A DNA stretch of 64,000 bases, from NCBI RefSeq assembly GCF_020866905.1, contig NZ_JAIVCC010000002.1, forward strand, positions 434,001 through 498,000. The letters run 5' to 3'. The position numbers were made by a program, and so were the translations under genes. A model generated the notes under the pieces. The model was not told the origin of the DNA and ran no database searches. It was given only the letters and a program-made list of their open reading frames with translations. Each line of letters opens with the position of its first letter. Position 1 is the first letter of the stretch. Below are positions 32,673-42,123 of the stretch, piece by piece. Source of the DNA: Salinimicrobium sediminilitoris. GTDB taxonomy: Bacteria; Bacteroidota; Bacteroidia; Flavobacteriales; Flavobacteriaceae.

Positions 32673-32680
32673 CAAAAGTA
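32673..32680 (-). promoter_or_regulatory. TAnnTTTG (-7) element for the alpha-oxoamine synthase gene
   Basis: TACTTTTG on the minus strand lies about 22 nt before the ATG, in the 189-nt gap. The two neighbouring genes could therefore be separately transcribed. Confidence 0.4.
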
Positions 32681-32840
32681 ACAAATAAATAGCAACTGCA
32701 GAATCTAGGCCGGTCAACTGCATTGAAAAACATGCACTTTTCAGCTTTCTTTATAGGAGCAGCTGCTCCCGGTCGCTATTTAATCCGAAATTACTTAGAA
32801 GAAAATTAGTATACAGCAGCCTAACAAAGGCTTCCTGTCG

Positions 32841-33881
32841 TTACTTTATAAATTCAATTTGATTTTCTGCCTTTTCGTTCTTGCTGTCGAAGAACCCCTG
32901 CTCATTCATCCAGTCATCACTAAAGACTTTGCTCATGTAACGGGAACCATGATCGGGGAAAATTATCACAATTTTGCTATTTTCGTTAAATTCACCTTCT
33001 TCGGCCAACTGTCGCACTCCCTGTAAAGCGGCACCGCTGGTGTAGCCTACAAAAAGACCTTCGGTACGGGCAAGTTCACGTGCAGCATGTGCGCTGTCCT
33101 CATCACTTACTTTAACGAATTTATCAATGCTTTCAAAATCTGTAGCTGTTGGAATAAGGTTTTTTCCTAATCCTTCAATACGATAAGGATAGATCTCTGC
33201 AGCATCGAATTCTTTGGTTTCATGATATTTTTTGAGAACAGAGCCATAGGCATCAATTCCGAGGATCCTGATGTCAGGATTTTGTTCCTTTAGGAATCTT
33301 GCAGTTCCCGAGATCGTTCCCCCGGTACCGCTGCAGGCTACCAGATGTGTGATCTTTCCTTCGGTCTGTTTCCATATCTCCGGCCCGGTAGAACGGTAAT
33401 GAGCTTCTATATTGAGCTCATTAAAATATTGATTGATATAAACCGAACCTTTGATCTCGTCATGCATTCTTTTTGCAACCTGGTAATAAGATCTTGGATC
33501 ATCGGCAGTCACATTAGCAGGACATACATACACCTTTGCACCCATAGAGCGCAGCATATCGATCTTGTCTCTGGAAGATTTTGAGCTCACCGCAAGGATG
33601 CACTCGTAACCTTTTATAACGCTAACCATAGCAATACTAAAGCCGGTGTTCCCCGAGGTAGTCTCAATAATAGTATCTCCCGGTTTAAGAATTCCTTTTC
33701 TTTCGGCTTCTTCTATAATATGTAGTGCTATTCTATCTTTGGTGGAGTGCCCGGGATTAAAGGCTTCTACTTTTGCGAAATAGTCTCCTTTAAGATCCTG
33801 AGTAATACGGTTTAAGTGAATTAGAGGGGTATTACCTATTAGTTGTAATACATTATCGAAAACCTGTAAATCTTCTCTCAT
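32841..33881 (-). CDS. Cysteine synthase/CBS-type PLP enzyme, candidate cysteate synthase
   Basis: 346 residues, no CBS domain. The fold-type II motif is present but altered: [13 protein letters not shown] in place of the usual NPGGSVKDR, with the PLP lysine kept. Also present are [11 protein letters not shown] (substrate loop) and the phosphate loop [15 protein letters not shown]. The upstream member of a two-gene set with the alpha-oxoamine synthase. Known in the family: cysteine synthase, CBS and bacterial cysteate synthase. The GHS-T change and the neighbour argue for a sulfonate-forming enzyme, but this is inference. Confidence 0.8.
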   Translation of the reverse strand: MREDLQVFDNVLQLIGNTPLIHLNRITQDLKGDYFAKVEAFNPGHSTKDRIALHIIEEAERKGILKPGDTIIETTSGNTGFSIAMVSVIKGYECILAVSSKSSRDKIDMLRSMGAKVYVCPANVTADDPRSYYQVAKRMHDEIKGSVYINQYFNELNIEAHYRSTGPEIWKQTEGKITHLVACSGTGGTISGTARFLKEQNPDIRILGIDAYGSVLKKYHETKEFDAAEIYPYRIEGLGKNLIPTATDFESIDKFVKVSDEDSAHAARELARTEGLFVGYTSGAALQGVRQLAEEGEFNENSKIVIIFPDHGSRYMSKVFSDDWMNEQGFFDSKNEKAENQIEFIK

Positions 33882-33945
33882 AAATTGAAGTTATTTACAA
33901 TAATCGCATCCAGAAATTTTATCCCGAATGCGATCACAAACGAAG

Positions 33946-33953
33946 CAAATTTA
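33946..33953 (-). promoter_or_regulatory. TAnnTTTG (-7) element before the cysteine-synthase-like gene
   Basis: TAAATTTG on the minus strand lies about 65 nt before the start. No TTG -33 element was found at standard spacing. Confidence 0.35.
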
Positions 33954-33968
33954 AGTCAAATATTTTAA

Positions 33969-36047
33969 TTATTCGCGGATTCCCTCTAAATCGAGGAGAA
34001 AAGCATACTCTTCAGCTACTTCTCTCAAAGCCTCAAATCGTCCTGATGCTCCTCCATGGCCCGCCTCCATATTGGTATGAAAAAGTAATTTATTCGAATC
34101 GGTTTTTAACTCCCTCAATTTCGCCACCCACTTCGCCGGCTCCCAATACTGCACCTGCGAGTCATGTAATCCTGTGGTAACCAACATGTGCGGATACTCC
34201 TGAGCACTGACGTTATCATAAGGCGAGTAAGATTTCATATAAAAATAGTACTTAGGATCATTTGGATTTCCCCATTCATCATATTCCCCGGTGGTCAAAG
34301 GAATGGTTTCATCCAGCATTGTCGTTACGACATCTACAAATGGGACCGACGCAATAATACCTTTATATAGCTGCGGAGCCATGTTGGCTATTGCTCCCAT
34401 TAACAATCCGCCGGCCGAACCTCCACTTGCGTACATATGTTCACTGGAAGTATAATTCTCCTGAAGCAAATGCCTGGTACAATCTATAAAATCTGTAAAG
34501 GTGTTCTTCTTTTTCAAGAGTTTACCGTTATCATACCACTGCCGGCCCAGATATTCCCCACCTCTCACATGAGCTATGACAAAGATAAAACCGCGATCCA
34601 GAAGACTTAATCGAACATTAGAGAAGTATGGATCAATGGTAGAACCATAAGAGCCATAAGCATATTGTAAAACAGGATTTGTCCCGTCCCTTTTAAGATC
34701 CTTTTTATACACCAGGGTCATCGGGATCTTAGTTCCATCCTGGGCAGTTGCCCAAATACGATCGGAAAGGTAATTCTCTTTTTTAAACTTCCCGCCCAGG
34801 ACCTCAAGTTCCTTCTTGACATCTTTTTCTTTGGTGCGCATATTGAAATCAACCACCTGGGTAGGCGTTGTCAAAGAATTGTACATGTACCTAAGGATCT
34901 CTGTATCAAAGTCGGGGTTGGTACCGGTAAGTGCGGTATAAGTTTCGTTGTCGAACGGCAAAAAATAAGAATCTGTGCCATCCCACCTGCGAATATGGAT
35001 CTTGTTCAATCCCTCACTTCTTTCGCTTACCACCAGGTATTCCCTAAACAAGTCTATATCTTCCAGAAGTACATCTTCGCGGTGCGGGATCACCTCTTGC
35101 CAGTTCTCCATTCCCGGATTATGAACAGGAGCTTTCATTAATTTAAAATTGGTAGCCCCATCCAAGTTGGTAAGGATATAAAAACAATCCCTGTAGTGGG
35201 CGATACTATATTCCACCCCTCTCATTCTTGGCTGCACAATTTGCACTTCCCCATCGGGATCATCGGCAGCAATAAAGCGGTATTCCGAAGTTAAAGTGCT
35301 ATCAGATCCAATTATTATGTAACGATGAGATTTGGATTTGTAAACATAAGTGTGGAAGGTTTCATCCTCCTCAAAGAACACAAGCTCATCATCTTTAGCT
35401 TTTGTTCCAAAATGGTGCTTAAAGATCTTGTTACTGCGCAGGGTTTCTTCATCCTTCCGGGCATAAAAAAGGGTTTTATTGTCATTTGCCCATGTAGCGC
35501 CACCGGTAGTATTGTGTATCCTTTCGGGATAAATTTCGCCTGTCTCCAGGTTCTTAATATAGATGGTATATTTTCTTCGGCTAACTGTATCTACCGCATA
35601 GGAGATCAGTTTATTATTAGGGCTTACGCTTAGGCCGCTTAACCTGTAATAGTCATGACCTTTGGCCATTTCATTTACATCAAAGAGTATTTCTTCGGGG
35701 GCATCCAGGCTTTCCTTTTTGCGTGAATAGATAGGATAATCTTTCCCTTTTTCGAAACGCGTAATATACCAGTAGCCATTCAGTTTATATGGAACAGAAG
35801 AGTCATCCTCTTTTATCCTTTTCTTTACCTCCTGAAAAAGGTTCTCCTGCAGCTCCTTGGTATGAGCTGTCATTTCATCATTATAAATATTTTCCCGCGT
35901 TAGGTAATCCAGAACTTCGGGGTTGTCACGTTCGCGCAGCCAGAAGTAGTCATCTGTACGCACATCTCCATGTTTTTCAAGCTTTACCGGAACTTTTTTT
36001 ATCCGCGGAGCAATTATTTCTTTAGCAGCAACTTTCATTTTTCCCAT
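33969..36047 (-). CDS. ptrB: Oligopeptidase B (S9 family)
   Basis: 692 residues. An N-terminal seven-bladed propeller precedes the hydrolase domain (about 430-690). The catalytic serine lies in ASGGSAGGLLMG, the histidine in MEAGHGGASGRF and the aspartate in a TGLHDSQVQYWEP segment. The latter and the YAYGSYG stretch are typical of oligopeptidase B, which cuts after Arg or Lys in short peptides. No signal peptide is visible. The start MGKMKVAAKEIIAPRI is preferred over ATG 4 codons later but both fit. Confidence 0.92.
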   Translation of the reverse strand: MGKMKVAAKEIIAPRIKKVPVKLEKHGDVRTDDYFWLRERDNPEVLDYLTRENIYNDEMTAHTKELQENLFQEVKKRIKEDDSSVPYKLNGYWYITRFEKGKDYPIYSRKKESLDAPEEILFDVNEMAKGHDYYRLSGLSVSPNNKLISYAVDTVSRRKYTIYIKNLETGEIYPERIHNTTGGATWANDNKTLFYARKDEETLRSNKIFKHHFGTKAKDDELVFFEEDETFHTYVYKSKSHRYIIIGSDSTLTSEYRFIAADDPDGEVQIVQPRMRGVEYSIAHYRDCFYILTNLDGATNFKLMKAPVHNPGMENWQEVIPHREDVLLEDIDLFREYLVVSERSEGLNKIHIRRWDGTDSYFLPFDNETYTALTGTNPDFDTEILRYMYNSLTTPTQVVDFNMRTKEKDVKKELEVLGGKFKKENYLSDRIWATAQDGTKIPMTLVYKKDLKRDGTNPVLQYAYGSYGSTIDPYFSNVRLSLLDRGFIFVIAHVRGGEYLGRQWYDNGKLLKKKNTFTDFIDCTRHLLQENYTSSEHMYASGGSAGGLLMGAIANMAPQLYKGIIASVPFVDVVTTMLDETIPLTTGEYDEWGNPNDPKYYFYMKSYSPYDNVSAQEYPHMLVTTGLHDSQVQYWEPAKWVAKLRELKTDSNKLLFHTNMEAGHGGASGRFEALREVAEEYAFLLDLEGIRE

Positions 36048-36064
36048 CTTAATTTTACCGGCTG

Positions 36065-36072
36065 CAAAGTTA
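36065..36072 (-). promoter_or_regulatory. TAnnTTTG (-7) element before oligopeptidase B
   Basis: TAACTTTG on the minus strand lies 17 nt before the start codon, leaving a leader of about 10 nt. Confidence 0.45.
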
Positions 36073-36134
36073 CGATTTCTAATAAAGAAAACTTAAAACT
36101 GTATCTATAAGTTCTCTAATATGACCTTTTTAGG

Positions 36135-36142
36135 TAATTTTG
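36135..36142 (+). promoter_or_regulatory. TAnnTTTG (-7) element before ybaB
   Basis: TAATTTTG lies 22 nt before the ATG at 36165. Confidence 0.45.
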
Positions 36143-36164
36143 TTATAACTATAAAAATGAGAAT

Positions 36165-36494
36165 ATGTTTGGAGATATGATGGGCATGATGAACAAGATC
36201 AAAGAGACCCAGAAAAAAGTTGAAGAAACTAAAGAAAGATTAAAAACAGTGATGCTCGATGAGCAGTCAGCCGACGGACTTTTGAAAGTAACAATTACCG
36301 CAAGCCGTGAGATCAAGAACATCGAAATTGCCGATGAACTTCTTGAAGATAAGGAACAGCTGGAAGATTACCTGGTGCTAACCATTAATAAAGCCGTTGC
36401 CCGTGCCACCGAGGTAAATGAAGCCGAACTTGCAGCCGTTGCGAAAGAAGGAATGCCCGATATTCCAGGGATGAATGATATGCTTGGTCAATAG
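36165..36494 (+). CDS. ybaB: YbaB/EbfC nucleoid-associated protein
   Basis: 109 residues, the usual length. The helix [18 protein letters not shown], the central beta strands with [23 protein letters not shown], and the helical C-terminus match the YbaB dimer that binds DNA non-specifically. It stands alone with its own promoter element; in many bacteria ybaB follows dnaX and recR, but not here. An AT-rich repeat and a terminator follow. Confidence 0.93.
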   Translation: MFGDMMGMMNKIKETQKKVEETKERLKTVMLDEQSADGLLKVTITASREIKNIEIADELLEDKEQLEDYLVLTINKAVARATEVNEAELAAVAKEGMPDIPGMNDMLGQ

Positions 36495-36496
36495 AT

Positions 36497-36556
36497 GCTA
36501 GATATGAGACGGGAGATTTGAGACGACTCTTGAACAACTCTACCGTCTAAAGATTA
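36497..36556. repeat. GAGATTTGAGA-type intergenic repeat, first copy
   Basis: The stretch holds AGATATGAGACGGGAGATTT and GAGACG, resembling the GAGATTTGAGATA sequence at 38874. It is a short, low-complexity dispersed repeat. Confidence 0.4.
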
Positions 36557-36565
36557 CATTTTAAA

Positions 36566-36605
36566 AATATACCCTCCAAAATGACATTTTGGAAGGGTAT
36601 ATTTT
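36566..36605. terminator. Bidirectional terminator between ybaB and the threonine aldolase gene
   Basis: ATACCCTCCAAAATG pairs with CATTTTGGAAGGGTAT with one base bulged; T-runs on both strands. Confidence 0.8.
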
Positions 36606-37634
36606 TTACAATTCAATTCCTCTCAATACCTCCAGAAATCTTTGATGCATTTCTTCGGAATAATCCAGGTGAGTTACTACTCTTAGTTTCCCCTGTCCCA
36701 TATTGCTGATCCTTATATTCTCCTTCTGAAGAGCTTTCATAAAAACAGCTTCATCTGAAGCATTTTTTAAATAGAAAATGACAATATTGGTTTCAACAGG
36801 CTCTACTTCCCCAATATAACTTTGCTCTTTTAGGGTTCTGCCAATTTCTGAAGCTCTTTTGTGATCTTCGGCCAAACGCTCCACGTGGTTATCAAGAGCA
36901 TAGATTCCGGCAGCGGCCATAAAACCTATCTGGCGCATTCCACCACCAAGAACTTTTCTCACCCGCATGGCATTCTTCATAACTTTTTTGTCCCCTATAA
37001 GAACAGTTCCCAGCGGAGTTCCGAGCCCCTTTGAAAGACAGACAGAAACTGTATCAAACACCTTCCCGTACTCCTTAGGATCTTCTTTTTTGGCAACAAG
37101 AGCATTAAAAAGTCGTGCGCCATCGAGGTGGAAACCAAGATTGTGCTCATCACACACCTTTCTAATCCTTTTGATCTCTTCAAAATCATAACAGGCTCCG
37201 CCACCCTTATTTGTTGTGTTTTCCAGACATACGAGTGTGGTAAGCGGACTATGATAAAAGTCGGGAGGATTGATATTTTCCTCCACCTGGGCTGCAGTGA
37301 TCATTCCGCGGTGGCCGTCCACCAATTTGCAGGAAACTCCGCTGTTGAAGGAAGCGCCACCGCCTTCGTAATTATAAACATGGGCCCATTTATCGCAAAT
37401 AAGCTGATCGGCGGGCTGGGTGTGTAGCTTAATGGCCGCCTGGTTGGCCATACTTCCGGTTGGAAAAAAAAGTGCTTCATCCATTCCGAACATATCGGCC
37501 AGTTTTCTTTCCAGCTTATTTACTGTGGGATCTTCTTTATAAACATCATCGCCTACTTCGGCGTTGATAATTGCCTGCATCATACCTTCAGTAGGTTTAG
37601 TGACTGTGTCACTTCTAAGATCTATTTCTTTCAT
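36606..37634 (-). CDS. ltaE: Low-specificity L-threonine aldolase
   Basis: 342 residues. PLP fold-type I features of threonine aldolases: start IDLRSDTVTKPTEGM, PTGSMANQAAIKLH, HLDGARLFNA, and the Schiff-base lysine in SVCLSKGLGTPLG. The enzyme splits threonine or allo-threonine to glycine and acetaldehyde. Glycine production fits the nearby glycine cleavage protein gcvT only loosely, being 10 kb away. Single gene. Confidence 0.92.
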   Translation of the reverse strand: MKEIDLRSDTVTKPTEGMMQAIINAEVGDDVYKEDPTVNKLERKLADMFGMDEALFFPTGSMANQAAIKLHTQPADQLICDKWAHVYNYEGGGASFNSGVSCKLVDGHRGMITAAQVEENINPPDFYHSPLTTLVCLENTTNKGGGACYDFEEIKRIRKVCDEHNLGFHLDGARLFNALVAKKEDPKEYGKVFDTVSVCLSKGLGTPLGTVLIGDKKVMKNAMRVRKVLGGGMRQIGFMAAAGIYALDNHVERLAEDHKRASEIGRTLKEQSYIGEVEPVETNIVIFYLKNASDEAVFMKALQKENIRISNMGQGKLRVVTHLDYSEEMHQRFLEVLRGIEL

Positions 37635-37747
37635 GATTTAATTTTAAACGTTTGACCTTCAGAAATAGAGCCAGAAAGCGGCATTTTTGAAGGTGCATAA
37701 AACTATAAAATATTCGTAAAATAGTTTCCGGGAACCCTCATAAATTC

Positions 37748-37755
37748 TATTTTTG
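37748..37755 (+). promoter_or_regulatory. TAnnTTTG (-7) element before prfB
   Basis: TATTTTTG lies 14 nt before the prfB ATG, giving a very short leader. No TTG -33 element is at standard distance. Confidence 0.45.
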
Positions 37756-37769
37756 TTGAAAATTCAAGT

Positions 37770-38868
37770 ATGCTTACTATAGATACTATTAAAGATCTCA
37801 AAGATCGCCTGGTTGCGTTAAGGAGGTATCTTTGACGTTGATGCCAAAAAAATAGAGATATCCAATCTCCAGGAAAAAACCCTGGCACCCGATTTCTGGA
37901 ACGATCCAAAAAAGGCTGAACTTCTTTTAAAAGAACTCAATTCCCAAAAAAAATGGGTTGATGACTATGAAGAGGCGGTCACTCTTGTGGATGACCTCGA
38001 AGTGATTTTTGAATTCTACAAAGAAGGGGAAGCCACCGCCGAAGACGTCGAGGAAAGACATGAGAAATCCAGAACCCTAATTGAGGACCTGGAATTTAAG
38101 AACATGCTTTCGGAAGAAGGGGACAATTTGAGTGCGGTTCTTCAGGTAACTGCCGGTGCCGGTGGTACCGAGAGTTGCGACTGGGCAGAAATGCTTATGC
38201 GAATGTACCTGCGCTGGGCCGAAGATCGCGGCTACTCTGTGCGCGAGCTCAATTACCAGGCCGGGGAAGTTGCGGGAATAAAAACCGTCACCATTGAAAT
38301 AGAAGGAGAATTTGCCTTTGGGTGGCTAAAAGGGGAGAACGGGGTGCACCGCCTGGTGAGGATCTCTCCTTTTGACAGTAATGCCAAAAGACATACTTCC
38401 TTTGCCAGCGTCTATGTTTATCCTTTAGCCGATGACACTATCGAAATTGACATCAATCCTGCAGATATTTCCTGGGAAACCATGAGATCATCTGGTGCGG
38501 GAGGACAAAATGTAAACAAGGTCGAAACCGCCGTAAGGCTTCGTCACGCCCCGTCGGGAATTGTCGTAGAAAATTCTGAAACAAGGTCTCAATTAGATAA
38601 CAAGACCAAGGCGATGCAGTTGCTTAAGAGTCAGCTTTATGAAATTGAACTTCAGAAGCAACAGGCACAGCGAAGGGAAATTGAGGATTCAAAAATGAAA
38701 ATTGAATGGGGATCGCAAATTAGAAATTACGTAATGCACCCGTATAAACTGGTGAAGGATGTTCGAACCGGCGAAGAAACCGGAAATGTAGATGCGGTAA
38801 TGGACGGCGATATCAACCAGTTCCTTAAAGCGTTCCTTATGATGATGGGACAAAAAGTAGAAGAGTAA
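37770..38868 (+). CDS. prfB: Peptide chain release factor 2 with programmed +1 frameshift
   Basis: The first frame starts at ATG 37770 (MLTIDTIKDLKDRL) and meets TGA at 37833-37835 after 21 codons. Continuing one base later, GAC GTT GAT leads without stops to 38868; the later frame alone would appear to begin at an internal Met at 37987. The slip site reads AGGAGG TAT CTT TGA C, the classical RF2 site: a Shine-Dalgarno-like AGGAGG three bases before CTT, then TGA C. The class I motif GAGGQNVNK gives the GGQ that triggers hydrolysis. RF2 reads TGA, so low RF2 makes the shift more frequent: autoregulation. Confidence 0.95.
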
Positions 38869-38871
38869 CAA

Positions 38872-38964
38872 GACTTGAGATCTGAGATTTGAGATAAATG
38901 GAAGAATTTCTTTCATCCAACAACAAGTCTACTATCTCACGTCTAACATCTAATATCTATTAAA
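38872..38964. repeat. GAGATTTGAGA-type intergenic repeat, second copy
   Basis: Contains ACTTGAGATCTGAGATTT on one side and TATCTCACGTCTAACATCT on the other, so the two ends are roughly inverted. It fills the gap between prfB and the ArsC-like gene. Confidence 0.45.
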
Positions 38965-38965
38965 C

Positions 38966-39310
38966 ATGATTACAATTTACCACAACACCAGATGCAGAAA
39001 ATCCAGGGAAGGGCTGGAAATCCTGAAAGCATCTGGAAAGGATTTTGAGATTAGAGAATACCTGAAGCAACCACTTAGTGAAAAAGAACTTGCAGCTCTT
39101 CTTCAGAAATTAAACATGGCTCCTATTGAACTGGTGCGGACTGAAGAAAAGATCTGGAAGGAAAATTATCGCGACCGGGACCTCAGCGACAATGAATTGA
39201 TAAGGATAATGGCGGAGCATCCTAAACTTATTCAGCGCCCGGTGGTAAAAACCGATACCAAAGCCGTAGTTGGACGACCGGCCTCCAATATTGAAGATCT
39301 TATTGCTTAA
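38966..39310 (+). CDS. ArsC/Spx-family thioredoxin-fold protein
   Basis: 114 residues. The start ITIYHNTRCRKSREGLEIL holds the single active-site cysteine (about residue 10) and the conserved Arg-Lys-Ser. The C-terminal RPVVKTD is family-typical. It resembles glutaredoxin-dependent arsenate reductases and the YffB/Spx group, which cannot be told apart by sequence here. No ars operon neighbours, so arsenate reduction is not assured. Confidence 0.82.
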   Translation: MITIYHNTRCRKSREGLEILKASGKDFEIREYLKQPLSEKELAALLQKLNMAPIELVRTEEKIWKENYRDRDLSDNELIRIMAEHPKLIQRPVVKTDTKAVVGRPASNIEDLIA

Positions 39311-39353
39311 AAGCAAATTCACTTTAGCAGAAGGTATAATTTCCTGCAGAGGT

Positions 39354-39361
39354 TACTTTTG
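39354..39361 (+). promoter_or_regulatory. TAnnTTTG (-7) element upstream of the TonB receptor
   Basis: TACTTTTG lies about 134 nt before the ATG at 39495, giving a leader that contains the inverted repeat at 39381-39424. Confidence 0.4.
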
Positions 39362-39380
39362 AGCCCTTCGTTTTTCCCAC

Positions 39381-39424
39381 TTGATAACTGCATTGTAAAA
39401 TATTGACAATCATTCAGTTATCAA
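39381..39424 (+). promoter_or_regulatory. Hairpin in the TonB-receptor leader
   Basis: TTGATAACTG (39381-39390) pairs perfectly with CAGTTATCAA (39415-39424), and ATTGT pairs with ACAAT inside. A T-rich stretch follows at 39428-39439. It might end the upstream arsC transcript or act as an attenuator of the receptor. Confidence 0.5.
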
Positions 39425-39494
39425 AAATGTTTATTTTTTTAGAGAAAAAATTAAACCATTTGGTTTTTTAGCTGTCAAAGAATAAAAACCAAAT

Positions 39495-42035
39495 ATGATT
39501 GCGAGCATAAGCCGGCACCGCTGCAGTGCCTTATTTTTTTCCTTCTTTTTTCTACTTTCTTTTTCAGCCTTTGCACAAGGCGCCCAGTATGAGGTTTCGG
39601 GAAAAGTGACCGATGAGCAGGGAACACCCCTGGAATACGCCACCATTTCTTTTCAAAGCACCAATGATCCTGATAAACTAACGGGAGGGATCACAGATGC
39701 GCAGGGAAATTTTGCTATTGAAGTACCGGAAGGAAATTATGTTATCACTGCAGAATTTATTGGTTTTAGTCCAAAGAAATTTCCCGCCCGCCAGATCAAT
39801 TCGGATATCGAAATGGGCCGAATAGTATTGGGAATGGCCGCAGGAGAATTGGAAGAGGTTGTGGTCACTGCAGAAACCACGCAGGTTGAAGTCAGACTTG
39901 ACAAAAAAATATACAACATAGGAAAAGACCTTACCACGGCAGGAGGTACAGTGGCCGATGCACTTAATAATGTACCCTCTGTAGCTGTAGATATCGAAGG
40001 CGGGATTAGTTTGAGAGGAAATGAGAACGTTCGCATCCTTATTAATGGAAAACCTTCAGCCATGGCGGGGTTTGGAAATACAGATGTTCTTTCTCAACTT
40101 CCGGCAGATGCTATTGAGCGCGTCGAGGTCATCACCTCCCCTTCAGCAAGATATGATGCAGAAGGTACAGCAGGTATCCTAAATATCATTCTGAAGAAAG
40201 AAAAGACCCTTGGCTTCAATGGATCTGTTACAGCACAGGTAGGACACCCCGACCAGGTGGGACTTTCAGCCAATGTCAACTACAGGACAGATAAATTCAA
40301 CTTTTTTAATACTACAGGATTCAGATATTTTGATGCTCCCGGTAATGCTTTTTCCGACACTTATTATTTTGCAAGAAACGAAGCAGATCCATATCGACTC
40401 ATTGAGGACAGGGATATGCAGCGGTTAAACAGAAATTTCAACACTAACTTTGGAGTTGAATATTATATTACAGATATGTCTTCTATAACTGCCACAGCTT
40501 TTTTGAGGTATGGAGAAGATGAAGATCTCACTACAAATATGAGCCGAAGATTTGACACATCAGACCCCGAAAACAGGGGAATCCTGGTGCGTAGAACTGA
40601 GCGGGTCGAAGCTGAAATGGAAGAAGATAACAGTTATCAATTTTCGATAAATTACATCAATAAATTCAACAACAGTGGACATCAACTCACGGCAGATCTT
40701 CAATATGAAAACGATGCGGAAACACAGACCAGTGTTGTAAATGAGAAGTTGCTCCTGAACGAGCTGCCCGATGAGCCCGATTTCTTTGACGAGGAAGCAG
40801 TTACTGAAGAGACGCAAGAGGAATACCTGATACAGGCAGATTATGTACTTCCCATTGGGGAAGAATCTCAGTTCGAAGCTGGTTTCCGTGGGAATTTTGA
40901 AGAGGAGTTAACTGAGTACGTTCTAGAACTGGAAGATCCTATGACGGGGAATTTCGTAATTAATGATACTCTTTCGAATGACTTCACATATAATGAAAAT
41001 GTTCTTTCCTTATACTCCCAATATGGAACGAAGATCGGAGATTTCTCTTTCCTACTGGGACTAAGGCTTGAAAACACTCAGCTAAAAGGAAAAATTGAGT
41101 CGGAATTAACTGAAGCCGAACTACAAGATGCTTACGGTATCCCGATTGATACAGATTTTGACAACAATTATCTCGGACTCTTTCCAACTGTGAATATAAT
41201 TTATGAAATTGATGAAAGAGAAAATATAACCATTGGCTACAACAGAAGGATCAACAGGCCGCGTGGTTGGTATATGAACCCATTCCCATCGAGATCAAGC
41301 AGAATTAATATTTTCCAGGGAAATCCAAATCTTGAACCGGCTTTTTCAAATGCGTTCGATGTAGGTTATCTAAAGAGATGGGATGAAAAACTAACGCTTA
41401 CTTCCTCTGTCTATTACCAGCGGGAAACCAATTCTTTCCAGCGAATTGAGGAATCTACGGGAGAATTTACTGAAGAAGATGGAATCCTCATTATAAGAAC
41501 GATCCCGGTTAATTTCGCTACCAATACAAGGATTGGTGCGGAAGCCGGTGCTCTTTACAACCCTACCGACTGGTTAAGGCTTAACGGAAGTATTAACTTT
41601 TTTCAATTCGACACAGAAGGAGAATACAGAGGTGACTTCTACAGTGCTAAGAACACCAGCTGGTTTGCGCGATTTAGTTCTAAACTTACCTTACCGGCCG
41701 AAATACAGTGGCAGACTAACGCTTTCTATAGAGGTGCCTCCGAAGATATCCAGGGAACTCAAGATGGATTGCTTTCGATAGATATGGCCGTGGCCAAAGA
41801 GTTCTTTAATGAAACCCTTTCTCTATCACTTAACGTAAGAGACTTGTTAAACTCAAGAAAAAGGGAATCCATTTCGACCACCGACTTCTATACGAGAGAT
41901 AGTCGATTCCAGTGGAGACAGCGCAGTGTCACCCTTTCCCTTACCTACAGATTTAATCAGCAGAAAAGAGATCAGAGACGTAATGAGCGGGACTCTGGAA
42001 ATGGTGAAGACAATGGAGGGGAAGGAGAATTTTAG
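39495..42035 (+). CDS. TonB-dependent outer-membrane receptor
   Basis: 846 residues. A signal peptide (residues about 1-28, ending AFAQG) precedes a CarboxypepD_reg-like domain (about 32-110), a plug domain with VADALNNVPSVAVDIEGGISL, and a C-terminal barrel ending in SVTLSLTYRFNQQKR. The final 20 residues are polar, after the usual aromatic barrel end. No TonB box can be assigned with confidence. No SusD partner is adjacent, so this looks like a single siderophore-, metal- or peptide-type receptor, not a polysaccharide-utilisation pair. The ligand is unknown. Confidence 0.9.
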   Translation: MIASISRHRCSALFFSFFFLLSFSAFAQGAQYEVSGKVTDEQGTPLEYATISFQSTNDPDKLTGGITDAQGNFAIEVPEGNYVITAEFIGFSPKKFPARQINSDIEMGRIVLGMAAGELEEVVVTAETTQVEVRLDKKIYNIGKDLTTAGGTVADALNNVPSVAVDIEGGISLRGNENVRILINGKPSAMAGFGNTDVLSQLPADAIERVEVITSPSARYDAEGTAGILNIILKKEKTLGFNGSVTAQVGHPDQVGLSANVNYRTDKFNFFNTTGFRYFDAPGNAFSDTYYFARNEADPYRLIEDRDMQRLNRNFNTNFGVEYYITDMSSITATAFLRYGEDEDLTTNMSRRFDTSDPENRGILVRRTERVEAEMEEDNSYQFSINYINKFNNSGHQLTADLQYENDAETQTSVVNEKLLLNELPDEPDFFDEEAVTEETQEEYLIQADYVLPIGEESQFEAGFRGNFEEELTEYVLELEDPMTGNFVINDTLSNDFTYNENVLSLYSQYGTKIGDFSFLLGLRLENTQLKGKIESELTEAELQDAYGIPIDTDFDNNYLGLFPTVNIIYEIDERENITIGYNRRINRPRGWYMNPFPSRSSRINIFQGNPNLEPAFSNAFDVGYLKRWDEKLTLTSSVYYQRETNSFQRIEESTGEFTEEDGILIIRTIPVNFATNTRIGAEAGALYNPTDWLRLNGSINFFQFDTEGEYRGDFYSAKNTSWFARFSSKLTLPAEIQWQTNAFYRGASEDIQGTQDGLLSIDMAVAKEFFNETLSLSLNVRDLLNSRKRESISTTDFYTRDSRFQWRQRSVTLSLTYRFNQQKRDQRRNERDSGNGEDNGGEGEF

Positions 42036-42059
42036 GATCCCTAAAACTATATCAATAAG

Positions 42060-42084
42060 AAAAGCCGTCAAATTGACGGCTTTT
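42060..42084 (+). terminator. Terminator after the TonB receptor
   Basis: AAAAGCCGTC pairs with GACGGCTTTT around a 5-nt loop, followed by a T-rich stretch. Confidence 0.85.
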
Positions 42085-42123
42085 ATATTTTAATACGGTC
42101 TGAGAGTGCCAAAAAAATCCTTT

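Noticed and set aside
32760-32818. Short plus-strand frame in the gap between the sulfonolipid genes
   Set aside because: It is about 25 codons with no context or conserved features and lies opposite a promoter region.
37987-38868. Internal Met at 37987 as the real prfB start
   Set aside because: The upstream first frame, the AGGAGG-TAT-CTT-TGA-C slip site and continuous homology show the gene starts at 37770.
38872-38964. GAGATTTGAGA-type repeats considered as a CRISPR array
   Set aside because: Only loosely similar short units with no regular spacers and no cas genes.
38966-39310. ArsC-like gene considered as arsenic resistance
   Set aside because: No arsR, arsB or acr3 gene adjoins, and the fold group includes YffB/Spx proteins with other roles.
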